Positions 35,967-49,731 are shown, numbered from the stretch's first letter. The stretch is DNA of 64,000 nucleotides from Sapria himalayana (GCA_029783825.1 JAREIK010000379.1:803840-867839); one strand, 5' to 3'. Notes: a model not told the origin generated them from the sequence alone. Numbers and translations: made by a program.

Positions 35967-36112
35967 CTTGATATATACTTATATTTGAAATAATAATATA
36001 TGAGATTCATTTTATTGATATTTGAATTGATCAATGTGTTTAAGATCAATACGTAATTATTAAATATTTTATATTTAATAATTAATCAAAAAAACAAAAA
36101 CAAAAATGTGAT
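35967..36112. repeat. Third, diverged partial copy of the tandem unit
   Basis: atatttgaaataa at 35980 through aaaaatgtgatta at 36102 matches the last quarter of the 597-bp unit (attcattttattgatatttga is shared) with scattered differences. It is older than the pair before it. Confidence 0.75.
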
Positions 36113-39100
36113 TACTTGCACTCCTTAGACAAGGCACGAGTCTGGTGCATGGTCAAGCCTAGTAATTTTAAACACTTTGGTTTCAATCCATTTTGAATCT
36201 TTCGTATTAGGAATGAAAAAACAATTTATGAAACTTTTTTTCTAGGCATGTTTATAATGATATCATACAATTATTATTTTCATAGTTGCAACCTCTATTA
36301 GAAATATCTATTATATCTCTTCCATAATTAATGATTTATAAAATTTTATTCTAGGTATGTTTATAATCATCATTAATATTTTTTGTCCAAATGCATTATC
36401 TTTTTATATCTCTTCTCTAACATGTTTTGAACATTTTCAATACATAACAATTCAAAATATCACAGCGAGCCTATATATGTCTTTCGATATTCATATAATT
36501 TTTATTAGGTAGATAAGCATATTTTCATCTTGAAATGCATGTCAAAAATGAATGCACCTCATATAGATATAGGCAAGGTGCTAAGCATAGGCATCAACAT
36601 CACATGTGCATGAACCTAGATATTTCTTATATGAACCTTTAGAAACTATGAGAAAGCGACTGATTTAGATTCATAATCTTCATGCTCTTGGAGATCGAAA
36701 CTCTCTTTTTAGAATATAGATTATTCGAATTGTCTTTTATTACTTGAGTTGGTATTTGTTACAAGGTGATCTAATCGACTACTGCTAATCCTAAATAGAG
36801 TCAGACTAAGATGGCTAGTCACAATATTACAATTTTGATTGATAAATAGAAAGGAGTTAAAAGTGGTAATAAAGAAAGAATATTCATCATATGCCTCAAA
36901 AATTTTTCTCATTGATATGATTGTGATATGTTGAGAGGAGCACTAAAGACTCATTTCTAGAATTAACTAAAAAAATTCAATAGGCCAATGTATTTCAATT
37001 TTTTTTTTTAGATTTTACTCTAGATTCTTAGATATTAGATTTAGGAGGCAAAAATTATGTTTATAAATGCTCATTAGTGTCACCCATTGATGTTATCATA
37101 ACTATTCGTATGCAGGCTATTAGATGCATTAATATCAATGTTGGTCTGTTACTTTATTCTGCATAATTAACATTCCAATTTTTAGTATATTTTATTATTT
37201 AGTTTCATAAAAAATTAACTAAATAATACTATCATATTATTTTTATATTTATATTTTTATGTAGGACTTATAAGTAATACAAATGACTTTCTTGAGAACA
37301 AAACATGATAGCTTGTATTTGTTACTCTCTCTCTCTCTCTCTCAAATGGATGAATCATGTTTGATTATGATTGATCTAGTTATTATTCATTCTCAAGTTG
37401 GTCATTCTACTTTGTCAAGTAGAAAATGTCAGAGTCAAGCATGAAGGTGTTATAATTAATAAATGTGTGGTATATTAACTAAGAAGCTACACTAGATTTT
37501 CTTATCTAACATATTAAAATGATATCAAAAGAGCTACATTCTATCTAATTCACGTAGATATTTTGGGACCATGTATGACCACTACTTAACATGAATTTCA
37601 TTATTTCATATATTTTTATACATGATTACACTTGTTGCACTTAAATTTCTGAATTTGATAAAAGAAATCAGATTTGTTTTTTTTAATGCTTTCAAATGAT
37701 GATTAAAACATAATATGACTATGAATTGTGACCACGTTGTTGATCCATCATCCGAAAGACTTACAAAATGTAACTTTCATGCCTATAAGAGATTTGCAAG
37801 GCCACATTGTTGATGGTATGCCCTAACCCAGTAGCATATATATTATCATTAAATGTTTATATTTAATACGTGAGATATTTATCATTTTATCTTGCTATTC
37901 AAATTTTATTTTAATGTATGTTACTTGATCGTAACATTAAAATATGTGAAATATTATTCTAAATTATCCATAGTCAAACATTATTCTGAGAATAATAATG
38001 AAGTAGGATTTTTATATTTTCTGATAGATGATCATATTTTACTGGTCATGATAATAAAATATTACTGCGAACATAGATACATGTTAAGAATATTATATTG
38101 GATTGACACGCTATGAAAAATATTACATGGACTACATCATCAGTAATTTTCTATATGAGGAGTTTTATGTCTTGAAAAAGCTCAATGTCATCCTTAATAG
38201 AATGGTAATACAAGTTATGGTTAGACATGGAATAAGTTATATAAAAGGAATGTTAGTGATGCGGATAGAATCTATCTCACTTTTAATATAGTGGGATGTC
38301 TATTGATCTCTTGATAAATAAGATAGATAAATATATGGTTATGCTCAAATGAGATTGATAAAAGTTATTGATATCATTTATTTAGTTAGATTGGTTGAGA
38401 ATAGAGAAATGATTATATTGTATAAAAATGATATATTCTATGCTCTATAATTAATAAAGGCATCATGTGACAAATGATTGATATCGTTTTATGATAAGGT
38501 TTTTTTGAGTAATCAAATTCACTGAATTTGGGTGGTTATAATGTATTCCTAAAGACTAATTATATCTTGAGGTCTTAAAATATGATTTGGGCTTATTGCC
38601 AGCATTAAGTAATCCTATATATGGTCACATACAAGAATGAATTATAATGAGATGTTATAAAAGGTATCTATAGCCCATTAACTGGCACAAATTTAAGCCC
38701 ATTAATAGTTAATTGACTTTGATTTATATTCATTTAAATCAAAGTAAGGATATTTGAAAGAGAGTGACTTTATTTTAGATAGGAAAATAGTGACTTTCTT
38801 TTAAAAGAGTAATAAATTTAATTTTATTTAAAAAGATATTGACTTTCTTTTAAAAGAATGGAAAGACTTTCTTTATGAAAGAACAACAAAATTCTTTAAT
38901 TACAAAAATATGGGCTCTATTAATAGATATACTTAAGAGTTAAAGACACATAATAGAGAGAATTATTTGATAATATTTTGAGAGATTTCATAGAGATCTC
39001 AATAGAAAATTGATTGATCCAAATAGTGTAGAAAGATCTAATTATTTTTGTGGGACAAATACTTACCATAAGGTGCTAGCACATTTAGCTCATTTGTTGA

Positions 39101-40479
39101 CCATTAGTGTGGATACCTCTAGAAGAATTTTGAATCCTACAATGTCTTGGCTTCGATCTATAAAAGGTAATATTTGAATATCCTTAATAATTAGTTTCAT
39201 CGAATTGCTTGGATCCTGGCAGATTTAAGCATTTGAAGTTTTTATCTCTGCTATGTTCATAGCTACTAGAATATAATAGTTTACTTACATTCATCCCTTC
39301 CATTTTCTAGAAAATCTTGCAGAAAGAAACAACATAGATCAGTTAATATTTCAATGAAAATAGTCAAGACATTTGCACCTCTTAATTTTCTATTTCTTAG
39401 GTACACTCCAACTCTCATTTGTATTTCCTATTTTAATGTATTATTCTACTTGAAAATGTTAGGATACTATTTTTTGTGACAAGGATGTTACATTAACCAA
39501 GTTGGTGACAAGACATGTTATATGAGATTGATATAATTTTTCTTAATTAAAATTGAGTACTTATACTTAGATCTTCAGCTAGAACATGAATCATCAAATA
39601 AAAATAGTTGTTTATTATAAAAACTAATCATGATTAGAAAGTTGATATGCATAAGGACATACTTTTAATTATAAACATTCGTACTTATGGCCTAGATCAC
39701 TTAAATACAATTTTGATGGTCAAAATGACTTTGATCAAGTTTTTGATGGTCAAAATGACTAGATCTTTTTTAATATGACTTGAATATTAATGTTTTAGTT
39801 GGATATAAAGAATATATTATTTCATGTTGATCTAAATAATATGGCATTTATGGAGTAGCCACTTAGATTATCAACACTATGAAAGATAAGGTTGACCTGT
39901 GAGCCAAGAAAACTTTATAAAAAAATTATATTTTTTTGTTGTGACTTTTTATACTACTTTATTTAATCTTTTTTCCACAAATATGACACATCATCATTAT
40001 CATCAACAAATCATATTTCCAAAATAATTGAGGCCGGTCACAACAATTTTAATACTCCAAGTAATGTAATAATCACACAAATCCTCACAACAATTTAATT
40101 CATGTATATATTTTTTATCATCTTCATCCAATATTTTTAATGTTCTATCTCATCTTTTATCATTCACTAACTTCTTAATCTAAACATCTTTTATTTGTAG
40201 TTGAGGATGGTCTCCTCTTCACATGTCATAATCATATGAGATTATGACTTTAGGACTAGTCACTCTTATTCAGCATATTTCCAAGCAGTTATGAATGGCT
40301 ATGATATTGAGAATAGCCTATCTTGTGCACAATATAGTTATGATATTGGGAATGACCACGATGCTAGAAATGACATCTCATATGTATAGTATGGCTAAAA
40401 TGGTGGGAATGACTATGGCTTTGGCTTTAATCTTTCTCATATATATTACATATCTAGGACATTGTAAATAGCCACGACA
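36113..40479. other. Long stretch without a recognisable gene
   Basis: AT-rich unique-looking sequence with a (CT)n array at 37324-37343. The segment about 38700-39180 has the flavour of a plant LTR leader (repeated gactttcttttaaaag at 38790-38870, then aatcctacaatgtcttggct at 39140), but no second LTR, PBS or coding region was found to confirm it. Short open frames at 37892 and 38103 show no family signal. Confidence 0.4.
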
Positions 40480-42560
40480 CTAGCAATTAGCCAGCACATC
40501 AAAGTAACAACTTTGTCTTCTCTTGATGGCAAAAGTTGTAGCCTTGAAAAGTAGTCATGATCGAGTAAATTCCCTCAATAAGTTTAGTTTTATAACTTTT
40601 ACAGCTTAAAAGTTATGAATTTGTAAAAATGTGACAACTCTAACTTGAAAACAAATAGCCTTCGTAAAAATAAAGTCACGATGTTAGGAAATTTTCTTGA
40701 ATTTTAGTATTAGTGGAGTACTTGGTTACAGTGATGTAAAATTAATGTCAAATTTTTTTAATTATTATGAGATAAGTTTGGATGCATCTTGATGATAATA
40801 TCATAGTTAAAAAAAATATGTTGCATATCTGAAGGATTATACTAATGAGGTAGTATATTTTTGGCATACAATGATTGCTATGACTCTATAAGTAAAGGAT
40901 TAACCATTAATGGATGTCGAAATTTCTCGATGACCCATAAATTACCAAGTTGCCCAAATGCCCCTAAAAACATAATGATTTTATGACTTTTCATCAAAAT
41001 TCACTGAAACTACAAAATAATAAAATCAATCCAATTATAGCTATTGTCATACTTACACATCATCAAAATGTATCATATCTATAAAAGATTATTCAGTAAT
41101 TTATTTACCAAACAAACTCACACATTATTTGTTGCTCATCCCTAAGCATTAACTATCCCATTAACAAAAACTTTTCAAACATCATTTCAAATTAATTTAA
41201 CATAATTGATAATAACATCATAATATATAAATAAAAAAAAGTACAAATAAATATAATGAGAAAGGTTGGTGAAATGTTTTCATTTAGGATCATACTTATC
41301 AAATGTAAAACATGATTTGGAGTTCTCAAATGGTAGCATATATGTGGATGGTCTCTCCAAATATTTTTTCAGTATAGCTGTCCAATGCAATATATTCACC
41401 ATAAGGTCACACAATGGCTTTCATCTTTGCCTTATTTAGTTCAATGCATCCTCAAAAAATTCTATTACAAAATACAAGTCCATTTGATTTGCACTAAGTT
41501 TCCCAATTCATCTTCAATTCAACTTTCTCCCTTTCTTTTTTTTTTTTGCCTTGTATATCAGCTTCAATTATGGATGGTCACTCTTTCCAATTTTTTGTTG
41601 ATTCTTCCCCTTCATGAATTAAATTCTTTTCCTTTGTATCTCTTCCAATTCTTCTTTTAATGCTCGACAATATTAGGGGAGACACTATTGGACACATTAT
41701 ATCAACTTGTTCATCGATGAGGACTTCATCGGCTTGACATTGTAATTTAAAATTATGGGAGAGTGACATCATTAGCCAAACTATTTAATTTCAAGGAAAC
41801 AATAAATTAATTTTTCAAGAATCTTCCAACATCAAAATATGGCATAATATGACCATGACTATGGAAATGACCACACCTCTGGAAATGACAACACTAGGAA
41901 TAACCTTTTATGTGCATAATATGACCGTAATACTAGGATTGACCAAAACTTTGGTTTTGACCTTCCTCATATATGACATGACTGCGACACTATGAATGAC
42001 AATGATATTGGTAATTAGCCCATACATCAAAGTAGTAATGTTGCATTCTCTTGATGGCAAGATTCATGACCATGAGAAGTAGCCATGTTTGAGTAAACAT
42101 CCTCTATAAAATTTGATGTCCAAATGGATCGGTGCTCGATAATTACCATGACATTGGCTTAAGTAATTTTATCATTACAACTTTCCGAAGCTCAAAATTC
42201 ATGATTTTGTGAAAAGGCCAAGACTCTAACATTATAATATAATGTAAAAATCATGATACTAGAAAGTGGTCAACATTTTTAGCAATAGTGTGGTACTTGA
42301 TTAATATAATGTGAAATTACTATTACAGAAATTTATTTGTTATAAGATAAGTTTGATTAAAACTTCATGATAATACTGCAATTAAAAGAATATTGTGCAT
42401 AGGTAAAAAATTATGCTATCAAGGTGTTATAGTCATGATATACAAAATTACCATGACTACATAAGTAGACTTTCATTTGAGATGGAAGCTAAAATATTTT
42501 GATTATCCAAAAATCACCAATTTTTGAAATGACTCTAAAAATATATTAATATCATGACTA
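40480..42560. repeat. Two diverged copies of an unclassified dispersed repeat
   Basis: 40480-40960 and 41990-42560 match each other: catcaaagta then ctcttgatggcaa, later gagtaaa and a gaccatgac-rich lead. A third copy is at 58830-59330 (tcttttgaggacaaga, then taatggatgtcg, which is also at 40911). Upstream of both copies is a chain of gac/atgac words at 40240-40460 and 41850-41990. No coding signal survives. Confidence 0.6.
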
Positions 42561-42729
42561 TTCATAAACAGTTACCAAAATTCAAAAGTCATAAAATAGA
42601 TCCAATTATGACCATTCATATGCATATATATCATCAAATGGCACCAAAATTACACAAAAATATTTGGTAATTTATATAAAAAATTCCTATGAGGTATGAT
42701 TTTAAGTACAACCTTTCTATTTCTTCTAA

Positions 42730-44180
42730 TGAGTAATTGAAAAAATCAGATTATAGAAGTTGGTTGTAAGATCTTTGGACTTGTCTAAAGGATTGCATTA
42801 CTTCTCGATATGATGAGCAAGTTCTTTTTTTTTCTAAAATAAACACAAATATCGATTGGTCGAGCATCTCAACTCTCAATTTATTCGGAGTTGGGACAAA
42901 GAACTCTTGAGCCAATATCTCATTTGAACTATGAGAGGACTCTATTTCCAATGAAACATTTGTCACTAAATTAAAATCAAAATCAATATGATTTGTACTT
43001 GTTTAATTTGATAGAAAGTCTTCATAATATGATCAAACAAATCCAATAGTAATTGAGTGGTAAATGGTAATAATCTATTTTAGTTAGAAGCTCAAAGAAA
43101 ACTCAGAAGAGAAAGGAATAATACGAGATACAAAAATTTCTTCTAAATTATTAACTACTTTAAACTCCTCAAAGAATGAGCAATGATAAAAAAAATCAAT
43201 ACTAATTAATATTCTATATATCTCAAGAAAAACATGCACCCTTTTTCATATTAGTAAAGTAAGTATCCTAATAATCATTTCACCCACCTATGTAAAGCTA
43301 CAAAGGATATGAGCATTTGAATTTAGGTCATTATAGTCATTGATGAATGTGTGTCATGATACTCAACTTTAAAAGTCTAATTAAATCTCATGTAGTATAT
43401 ACTTTATCATCAAAACTAGTTTACAGAGTGAATACTCACTTGCAATCAATAATATATATTCTCAATATTAGAGTACTTGTTCCTAAGTCTATTAGAATAG
43501 AGGGCATTTATCACTTTCACCATGGTTTGATATTATCTTGAATAAGAAAATATCTCGAAAGAAGATTTGAGTATCTTAGAAACATCAAGATAAAAAAATA
43601 AAAGTAGCAAAAAACGAGAAAGATTTGTGTGCAATTAAATCTATGATATATCATGTTGAGTACACCTCTTTTATTTATTTCAATGGGTAATTTGAAAGAT
43701 CAAAATCAAAGAAGTTGATTGTAAGATCTATGTACTTCTCTAAAGACTTCCCTTTGTTTTGAATATGCTAAAAAAATAATTTTTTATAGAATAAATATGA
43801 TGAACTAGTGGTCAACCCATTCAACTCCCCAATTAATTTGGAATTCAGAAAAACAAACTCTTGATCTAATATCCAATTTGAACTATGAGATAATTCTATT
43901 TTCAAAGCACCAAATCGTTCCATTAAAATTAAAATTAATATATTTTATACTTGTTTTTAAATCTACTTATTTAATAGAAGAGTCACCATACTATGATGAA
44001 ACAAATTCAAAAGTAATTAAGTGGTAATAACCTCTTTTAGTTCTAGGATCAAAAAAAATCAGAAAAACAAGATAGAGTAAGAAAATTATAATTTGCTTCT
44101 AATTCTTAACTAATTTTCTCTCTTTAAAGAATGAGTTATGCTCAAAAAAAGAAAACAAAAAGCACTAATTAATATTATAT
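42730..44180. repeat. Diverged tandem duplication, period about 960 bp
   Basis: 42750-43210 and 43710-44180 align in order: gttggttgtaagatcttt / gttgattgtaagatctat, then gagcc/gatc-aatatc-catttgaactatgaga, then tagtaattgagtggtaa / aagtaattaagtggtaa. On the minus strand both copies keep a similar broken frame (SHSSNEILAQEF / SHSSNWILDQEF), so the parent may once have been coding. I do not recognise it. Confidence 0.6.
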
Positions 44181-44879
44181 CTATCTCAGAAAAATAACAC
44201 ATACCTTTTTGAGTATTTGATAACTGATAAATATATATATATTTCTCATTAGCGTCATCTTATTACATCTTATAGAGAGATCCTCATTAAAATATTGAAA
44301 GATAAGCCGAATAGACTTTTTCAAGTATATAAGACTTGAAAATGCATTCGAAATGAAATGATTGAGAAAAGCATTTGCTCGATCAGACAATTGGCAATTA
44401 AAATTAAAAATATGTATATGATAATTTAGCTAAAATAAACAATTGAATTTTATATTTTGTTAATTCAAGTATAGGCTTACAAATAAAGAATGTTGGAGAA
44501 AAATCTATGTTAATCAAATATTAGTAAATAATTATTAAAAATAAAGTTGAATACTTGTAGTGATTTAAAATCATGGTGAAAAAACATACAAATAAAGAAT
44601 TTTGGTCTTTTAGATTTTTTCTAATTTCTCTAAGACTATTGTTTGGATGTAATAACTAATTTTTATCAATTTTTTTTTGTCTCAATCAAATTAAGTTTTG
44701 TATTCAATATTTTAGTTAAAATAAACTTATGTATACCAATATCTTAGTTTATATGTAAACTATTTTGTTGATAGATATACATATTAAAAAAAATAAATTA
44801 ATCAAATATTTGATATGAGATAAATAATTATGTAAAATAATTATGCAAAACATGATTTGAAAGAGAAACAAATTGACAA

Positions 44880-46060
44880 GATATGTTCATTATCCGAAGG
44901 CTATAGCATTAAAAAAATGAGGCTAAATTCAAAATAAAAAAATTCATATTAGAATATTTTAAACTAAGATTTTAATGTATTTAGTTATATTTGGTATAAT
45001 TATTTATCTCATATTTAATATTTGTATAATTTATGTTTATGTCAAATGTAATATGAATCAACAAATTAGTTTATAGTTCAACTAACAAAACATTTTACTC
45101 ATAGATTTTAGATAAGTAACATGAGTTGGATGCGCCAAAAAGTATTAAAAGTATTTTGACTCTTAACATAATTATAACATGTCATAAAAACTCTGTTCCT
45201 CCTCAAAATAGTCATGATTCCTTTCTCTCTCTCTCTCTCTCTCTCCCCCCCCTCCTCATTACCTAGAATTGAGATAGAACCTTTTTCAACAACCACAACT
45301 TGATTAGACAATTCTACATCACCATGTCTCCTATTAGTGGTTGAAAATGATATATCCTCTGGTGGATTTTTATTCAAATAGGATACTCTCTCATTAAGAT
45401 GTTGGGTCCTCAAAATTGTGTGTGTGTGTGTGTGTGTTTAATTGAGTAAAAGTAAAACATCCAAAAAAAAGCTCACATATCTTATAAATGTAGTCAAATC
45501 TATATATAGTAGCAGAACCTCCCAAATTTGATCATATAACTAACAAAACTCAATGTTTAGATGAATTTCATCATAATAGATGAAAACTCTACATAGATGT
45601 AGTTATGAAATAGTTTCAAAAGTATGATTGATACTACATGCATGTAACTTAGCTGTCATATCTCAAAATAGTTTTTGCACATCGTACAAGAAACAAAAGT
45701 TTTACAAGTACTAGCATCAAAACAATATTATAATAGTTCCAAAATCTAAACACAATCTTATCTCACTCTCCTCTCCTATTCTATTAGTAGATAGATATAC
45801 TTTCAACTAGTTAAATTTTCTCTGACTAAATAACTAAACTTAAATTGAAGGAGTTCATTAGATTCATAAATAATTGTTCAACATTTATTAAGTAATTTAA
45901 TCACTTTGACTCTAGTCAATTTCAATCATAACAACAATTCTTACATAAAAAATATAATATACTACATAAAAATCAAGTCAATCTAAATCATTCAAAGCTA
46001 AGCCATTCAAATATTTTTTGATAAAATTCAAATTATGAATTGGATACATCAATAAAATAT
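44880..46060. repeat. Unclassified dispersed repeat, copy A
   Basis: Matches 60185-61450 over about 1.1 kb in the same orientation: tgttcattatccgaaggctat / tgttcattattataaggctat, gtaatatgaatcaacaaatta / gtaatatgaatcaacatatta, then a ct-rich microsatellite, then tttcaaaagtatgattgatac / tttcaaaagaatgattaatac. On the minus strand both carry a short similar frame (LSNQVVVVEKGSISI / LFNHVLVVEQDSFSI). Includes (CT)n with a c-run at 45224-45252 and (TG)n at 45417-45437. Confidence 0.7.
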
Positions 46061-46429
46061 TATAAAAATATTATCATTAATCTATAAAAAAAAATACCAA
46101 AATGTACAACCTATCAAACTCTTCATTTCATTATTGCTATAAGGCATATCTATTGGCAAGTCTAAGTTCTAATGAAGAAATAACTCAAATTAAATCGAGG
46201 AATCATGTTGGGCATTTGAATGACTATCCAACTTTCTATGAATAATTTTAGTTACTTCATCTCTAGTTATAAATAGTTCCTAACAAACATGACATAAAAA
46301 ATAATACATTGCAATAAAAAATTATGTAGAATCAACTAGTTCAAAGACAAAAGGATCAGACTTGATCTAACCCAATCATAATTAGGAGCTGAAAACATTA
46401 ATGGAGGTATGGGTGCTTCTATGAGTCCC

Positions 46430-47180
46430 TTATAGACAAAATTAAATTAACCAATTGAACAATTAATATATGGAATTAAGGTTCTCTAGTTAAAAGAAAT
46501 TTACCCAAAAATATTCAAAAAGGCATATAAAATTAACTAAAAAAGTGGAGGAAGGCTCATTATTCCAAGGCAAAATATGGGGTGCCACTAGAAGTAGTGT
46601 GGGCAGCAATGGTGGTGATATATTTGTAGAAGCTCCAAAATTTGAGCAATTAAGTTAGGAAAACTCAATATGTTGATCAATTTAATCCTAATATATGAAA
46701 GTTCTACACAATATAGTGATTAAATAGTTTCAAAAGTATAAATGCTTCTAGAAATATATTACTCTACTATCATATTTCAAATTTATTTTCAACCACTAGA
46801 ATTTTAGCCTTCATTAATATAGCTTGAGGTCATGACTCTAAAAAACAATTTTATTTTTTCAAAAATCTTGATCTTTCTATAATAGAAAGTGGTGACACTA
46901 TGAAATAACCATGGTTTCGTGTCTTTATCTATTTGTAGTCCATACAAGGCCATGGGGTCGTGAAGTGCTTGTTGAGTATAGATGGATTCTCTTATTATTA
47001 TATCTCCATGGTGATGTATTGAGGCCAAAACATTAATAATTAATCTTTCTTGATATGAATGTGGCCATGATACAGTGAAGTAGCTGCAACACTAAAATAA
47101 TTTTTTCAAATCTCTTAAGTGTCCATAGCATTATGAGTGATTGTTCCACTAATATTTTATTCTCTCATATAATATATTTA
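46430..47180. repeat. Unclassified dispersed repeat, further blocks
   Basis: 46430-46560 resembles 59520-59640 (ccaattgaacaatt, ttacccaaaaata). 46640-46800 repeats part of copy A (compare 45517-45690). 46790-47180 matches 58395-58790 (cttgaggtcatg, cttgatctttctataata, gtgaagtgcttgttgagtata). The blocks recur in different orders at the two loci. Confidence 0.65.
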
Positions 47181-47247
47181 TAGTATATAATTTTTTTGGG
47201 TATCTATTTTTTAACCTTTTGTTTTGTTTCTCAATTTTATTTATAGA

Positions 47248-47637
47248 TGTAGGTTCTAATATGCTAAGAGATTGGATACATTGTATTGTGATAATAATGA
47301 GTGTCTAATCTGAAGATCCAACTCATTTCCTATTTTATGTTGAACCCTAATTGTTCTATATATATATAGTATTTGTAATCATAATTCAAGCACTTTTTTT
47401 TATTTGTCTCTCGATTATGTATTAACATCTTCTAGGCTAATAAATCTACAAGTGTTATGCACTTTTCTATTGGACATAGATAGTCATTTTGAAATACTAG
47501 TGAACCATGTTAAAACTAGTGTTTGGTTTGGTCGTGTTGTATTCTTCTTGTTCCTTGTGATATGTTATGTTATGCACAATCAATTGATATTTTTTTCATC
47601 ACAATCACTATATATACAAGGTTAAAAAATTCTAATA
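47248..47637 (+). repeat. Probable Ty1-copia 5' LTR
   Basis: tgtaggttct at 47248 starts a segment of about 390 bases ending just before a PBS. It has a TATA-like tctatatatatata at about 47356. The end reads ctaata instead of a clear ca. No matching 3' LTR was found after the polyprotein, so the boundaries are inferred. Confidence 0.42.
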
Positions 47638-47639
47638 AT

Positions 47640-47651
47640 TGGTATCAGAGG
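47640..47651 (+). other. Primer binding site, initiator-Met tRNA type
   Basis: tggtatcagagg directly follows the putative LTR and precedes the gag start by about 80 bases, the expected position for a Ty1-copia element. Confidence 0.75.
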
Positions 47652-48364
47652 TGTTCATTTTGTTATAGTTTCTATTGCATTGATGAACTTATGGTTCTAT
47701 TGTTAATACTATTATTCTAGTTTCACAATCTATGAATTTTGTTAAAATGTTTGGAATATTGAACACAACTATTGAGAAATTCAATGGTAAGAATGGTTTT
47801 AGTATGTGACAAATAAAGATGTGGGCACATATGACGAACTTTGATATATGGAGCCTTCTAATCGATGGTTGCGGAGCTGCTACTGCTATTCTTGGGATAA
47901 TAGAGGTGGAGGCACAAATGCATGAAGAGGAGGTGCACTCTATGATTTTCCTGAGTCTAACTGATGAGGTTAAAGCTGAGGTAGCATATGAGGAGACTTA
48001 TGCATGCTTGTGGATCAAGCTGGAGTTGTTGTATATGACAAAGTCACTAACGAAAATGTTTCTATTAAAAAGGAGACTCTTCACACTAAGGATGTAAGAA
48101 GGGACTCCATTAAAGATGCACTTGGATGATTTATACAACATCAATATGGCCCTAAAGGGTGTAGATGTCAAGGTGGAAGATGAGGATGTTGTACTTCTGA
48201 TATTTATCTCACTTTCAGTTTCATATAAAATTTTTTTAGAATAATCAATAGTTGTGAAGGATAAAATTACTCTAAAGGATGTTTGGTCCGATCTACACTC
48301 AAGAAAGATTAGACAGAAAGTTACTATTGAATGACATGAGCAGTAGGCTACTAGATTAGAAGTA

Positions 48365-49270
48365 ATGAATAGGAGGCCCTAGTTTCCTTCATTCAAGAAA
48401 AAAAAAATTTTAGAAATGGTTCAAGGAGGATGACACCTATCACTACTACAGACATAAATGGTACTGGAAAACTAAATGCCAAAGGAAGAAGATGAGACCA
48501 TGGATGAAGCAGGTCATGGAAAACTAAATGCTGGGTCAGCATGTTCCCCCACTTGCTGCTACTATAGAAAGTGATGCCATGGATGAAGATGACCTCATCT
48601 TGGTCACCTCTATTATTGTTGCAATGTATGACTCCTAGATCCTAGATAGTGCTGGTTCCTTTCACATCAGTACACATTTGGAATGATTCAATAAATATGA
48701 TATAAAAAAAGTTGGTCTTGCTATTGTGGGCAACAACTAACCATGTAAAGTTGTTGGAGTCGACATAGTTAGGCTAAGGACATATGATGGTGGTAATGAA
48801 GTTGCTCTAGAGGATGTTCAATCTTCTCTATACTCCAGAGAGGTGAGGTAGAAGAAAAAGTGTTTAATAGCTAGAGCAGCAGGTCCCAACCTACTTCATT
48901 CAAGAAAAAGGTACTAAATTCAGAAAAGGTCCAAGGAGTGTGACATCTATCACTATTACAAATAGAAAGGGCACTAGAAAACTAAATGCCCAAAAAAGAA
49001 GATGAGTCATGATCAGCCGGGTCAGAGTTTTTCCTCACCTGCTACTGGTGTAGTATTTGATGCCATGAATGAAGATAACCTCATGCTGATCACCACTACT
49101 ACTATTGCTTAGTTTGACTCCTAGATCCTAGAACATGGTGCTTCCTTTCATATCAGTGCACATTTGGAATGGTTTAGTAGATATGATATGAATGAAGTTA
49201 GTCATGCTATTGTGGACAACAACCAACCATGTAAAGTTTTTGGAGTCATCATAGTTAGGATGAGGACATA
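48365..49270. repeat. Tandem duplication inside the copia gag-protease region, period 507 bp
   Basis: ttcattcaagaaaaa occurs at 48388 and 48895. The following sequence repeats in order: gacacctatcactactac / gacatctatcactattac, aaaactaaatgcc, gactcctagatcctaga, catttggaatg, gttaggctaaggacatatg / gttaggatgaggacatatg. The copies differ by perhaps one base in eight, so the duplication predates much of the decay. Confidence 0.85.
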
Positions 49271-49731
49271 TGAATGGTCAGAACATTTTTCTATTAGATG
49301 TAAGGCACAATCCAGTGCCTTACATCTATGAATTTGGCCTCTCTTGGCATTATGGATGATCAGAGATGTACCTTTAGTGGTGGTGAAGAAATATTGAATA
49401 TTCACCAAGGAGACAACATCATATTAAAGGGGTAGAAGAATGAAATACTATACACACACTAATGAGTTCCATAGTGATAGGGACTACTCCAATCACATCT
49501 AGAGAGTCCACATCTAAAGATAAAGTTGATCTTACTAGATCATGTCACATGCAACTTGCATATATGGGTGAAAAATATATGAAAATTCTTTATAATCTTA
49601 ACCTTCCTGCTGGTCATAAAATTAGTAAATTGAATTTCTATAATCATTGTATTTTTGGTAAAAAAATATAGAACTAAGTTTGGTAAAGCTATACACTACA
49701 CAAAATAGTCTTTGGATTATATCCATGCTTA

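Noticed and set aside
41385..41772. Overlapping 91- and 64-codon frames as genes
   Set aside because: Phe/Leu/Ser-rich chance frames in AT-rich repeat DNA without family signal.
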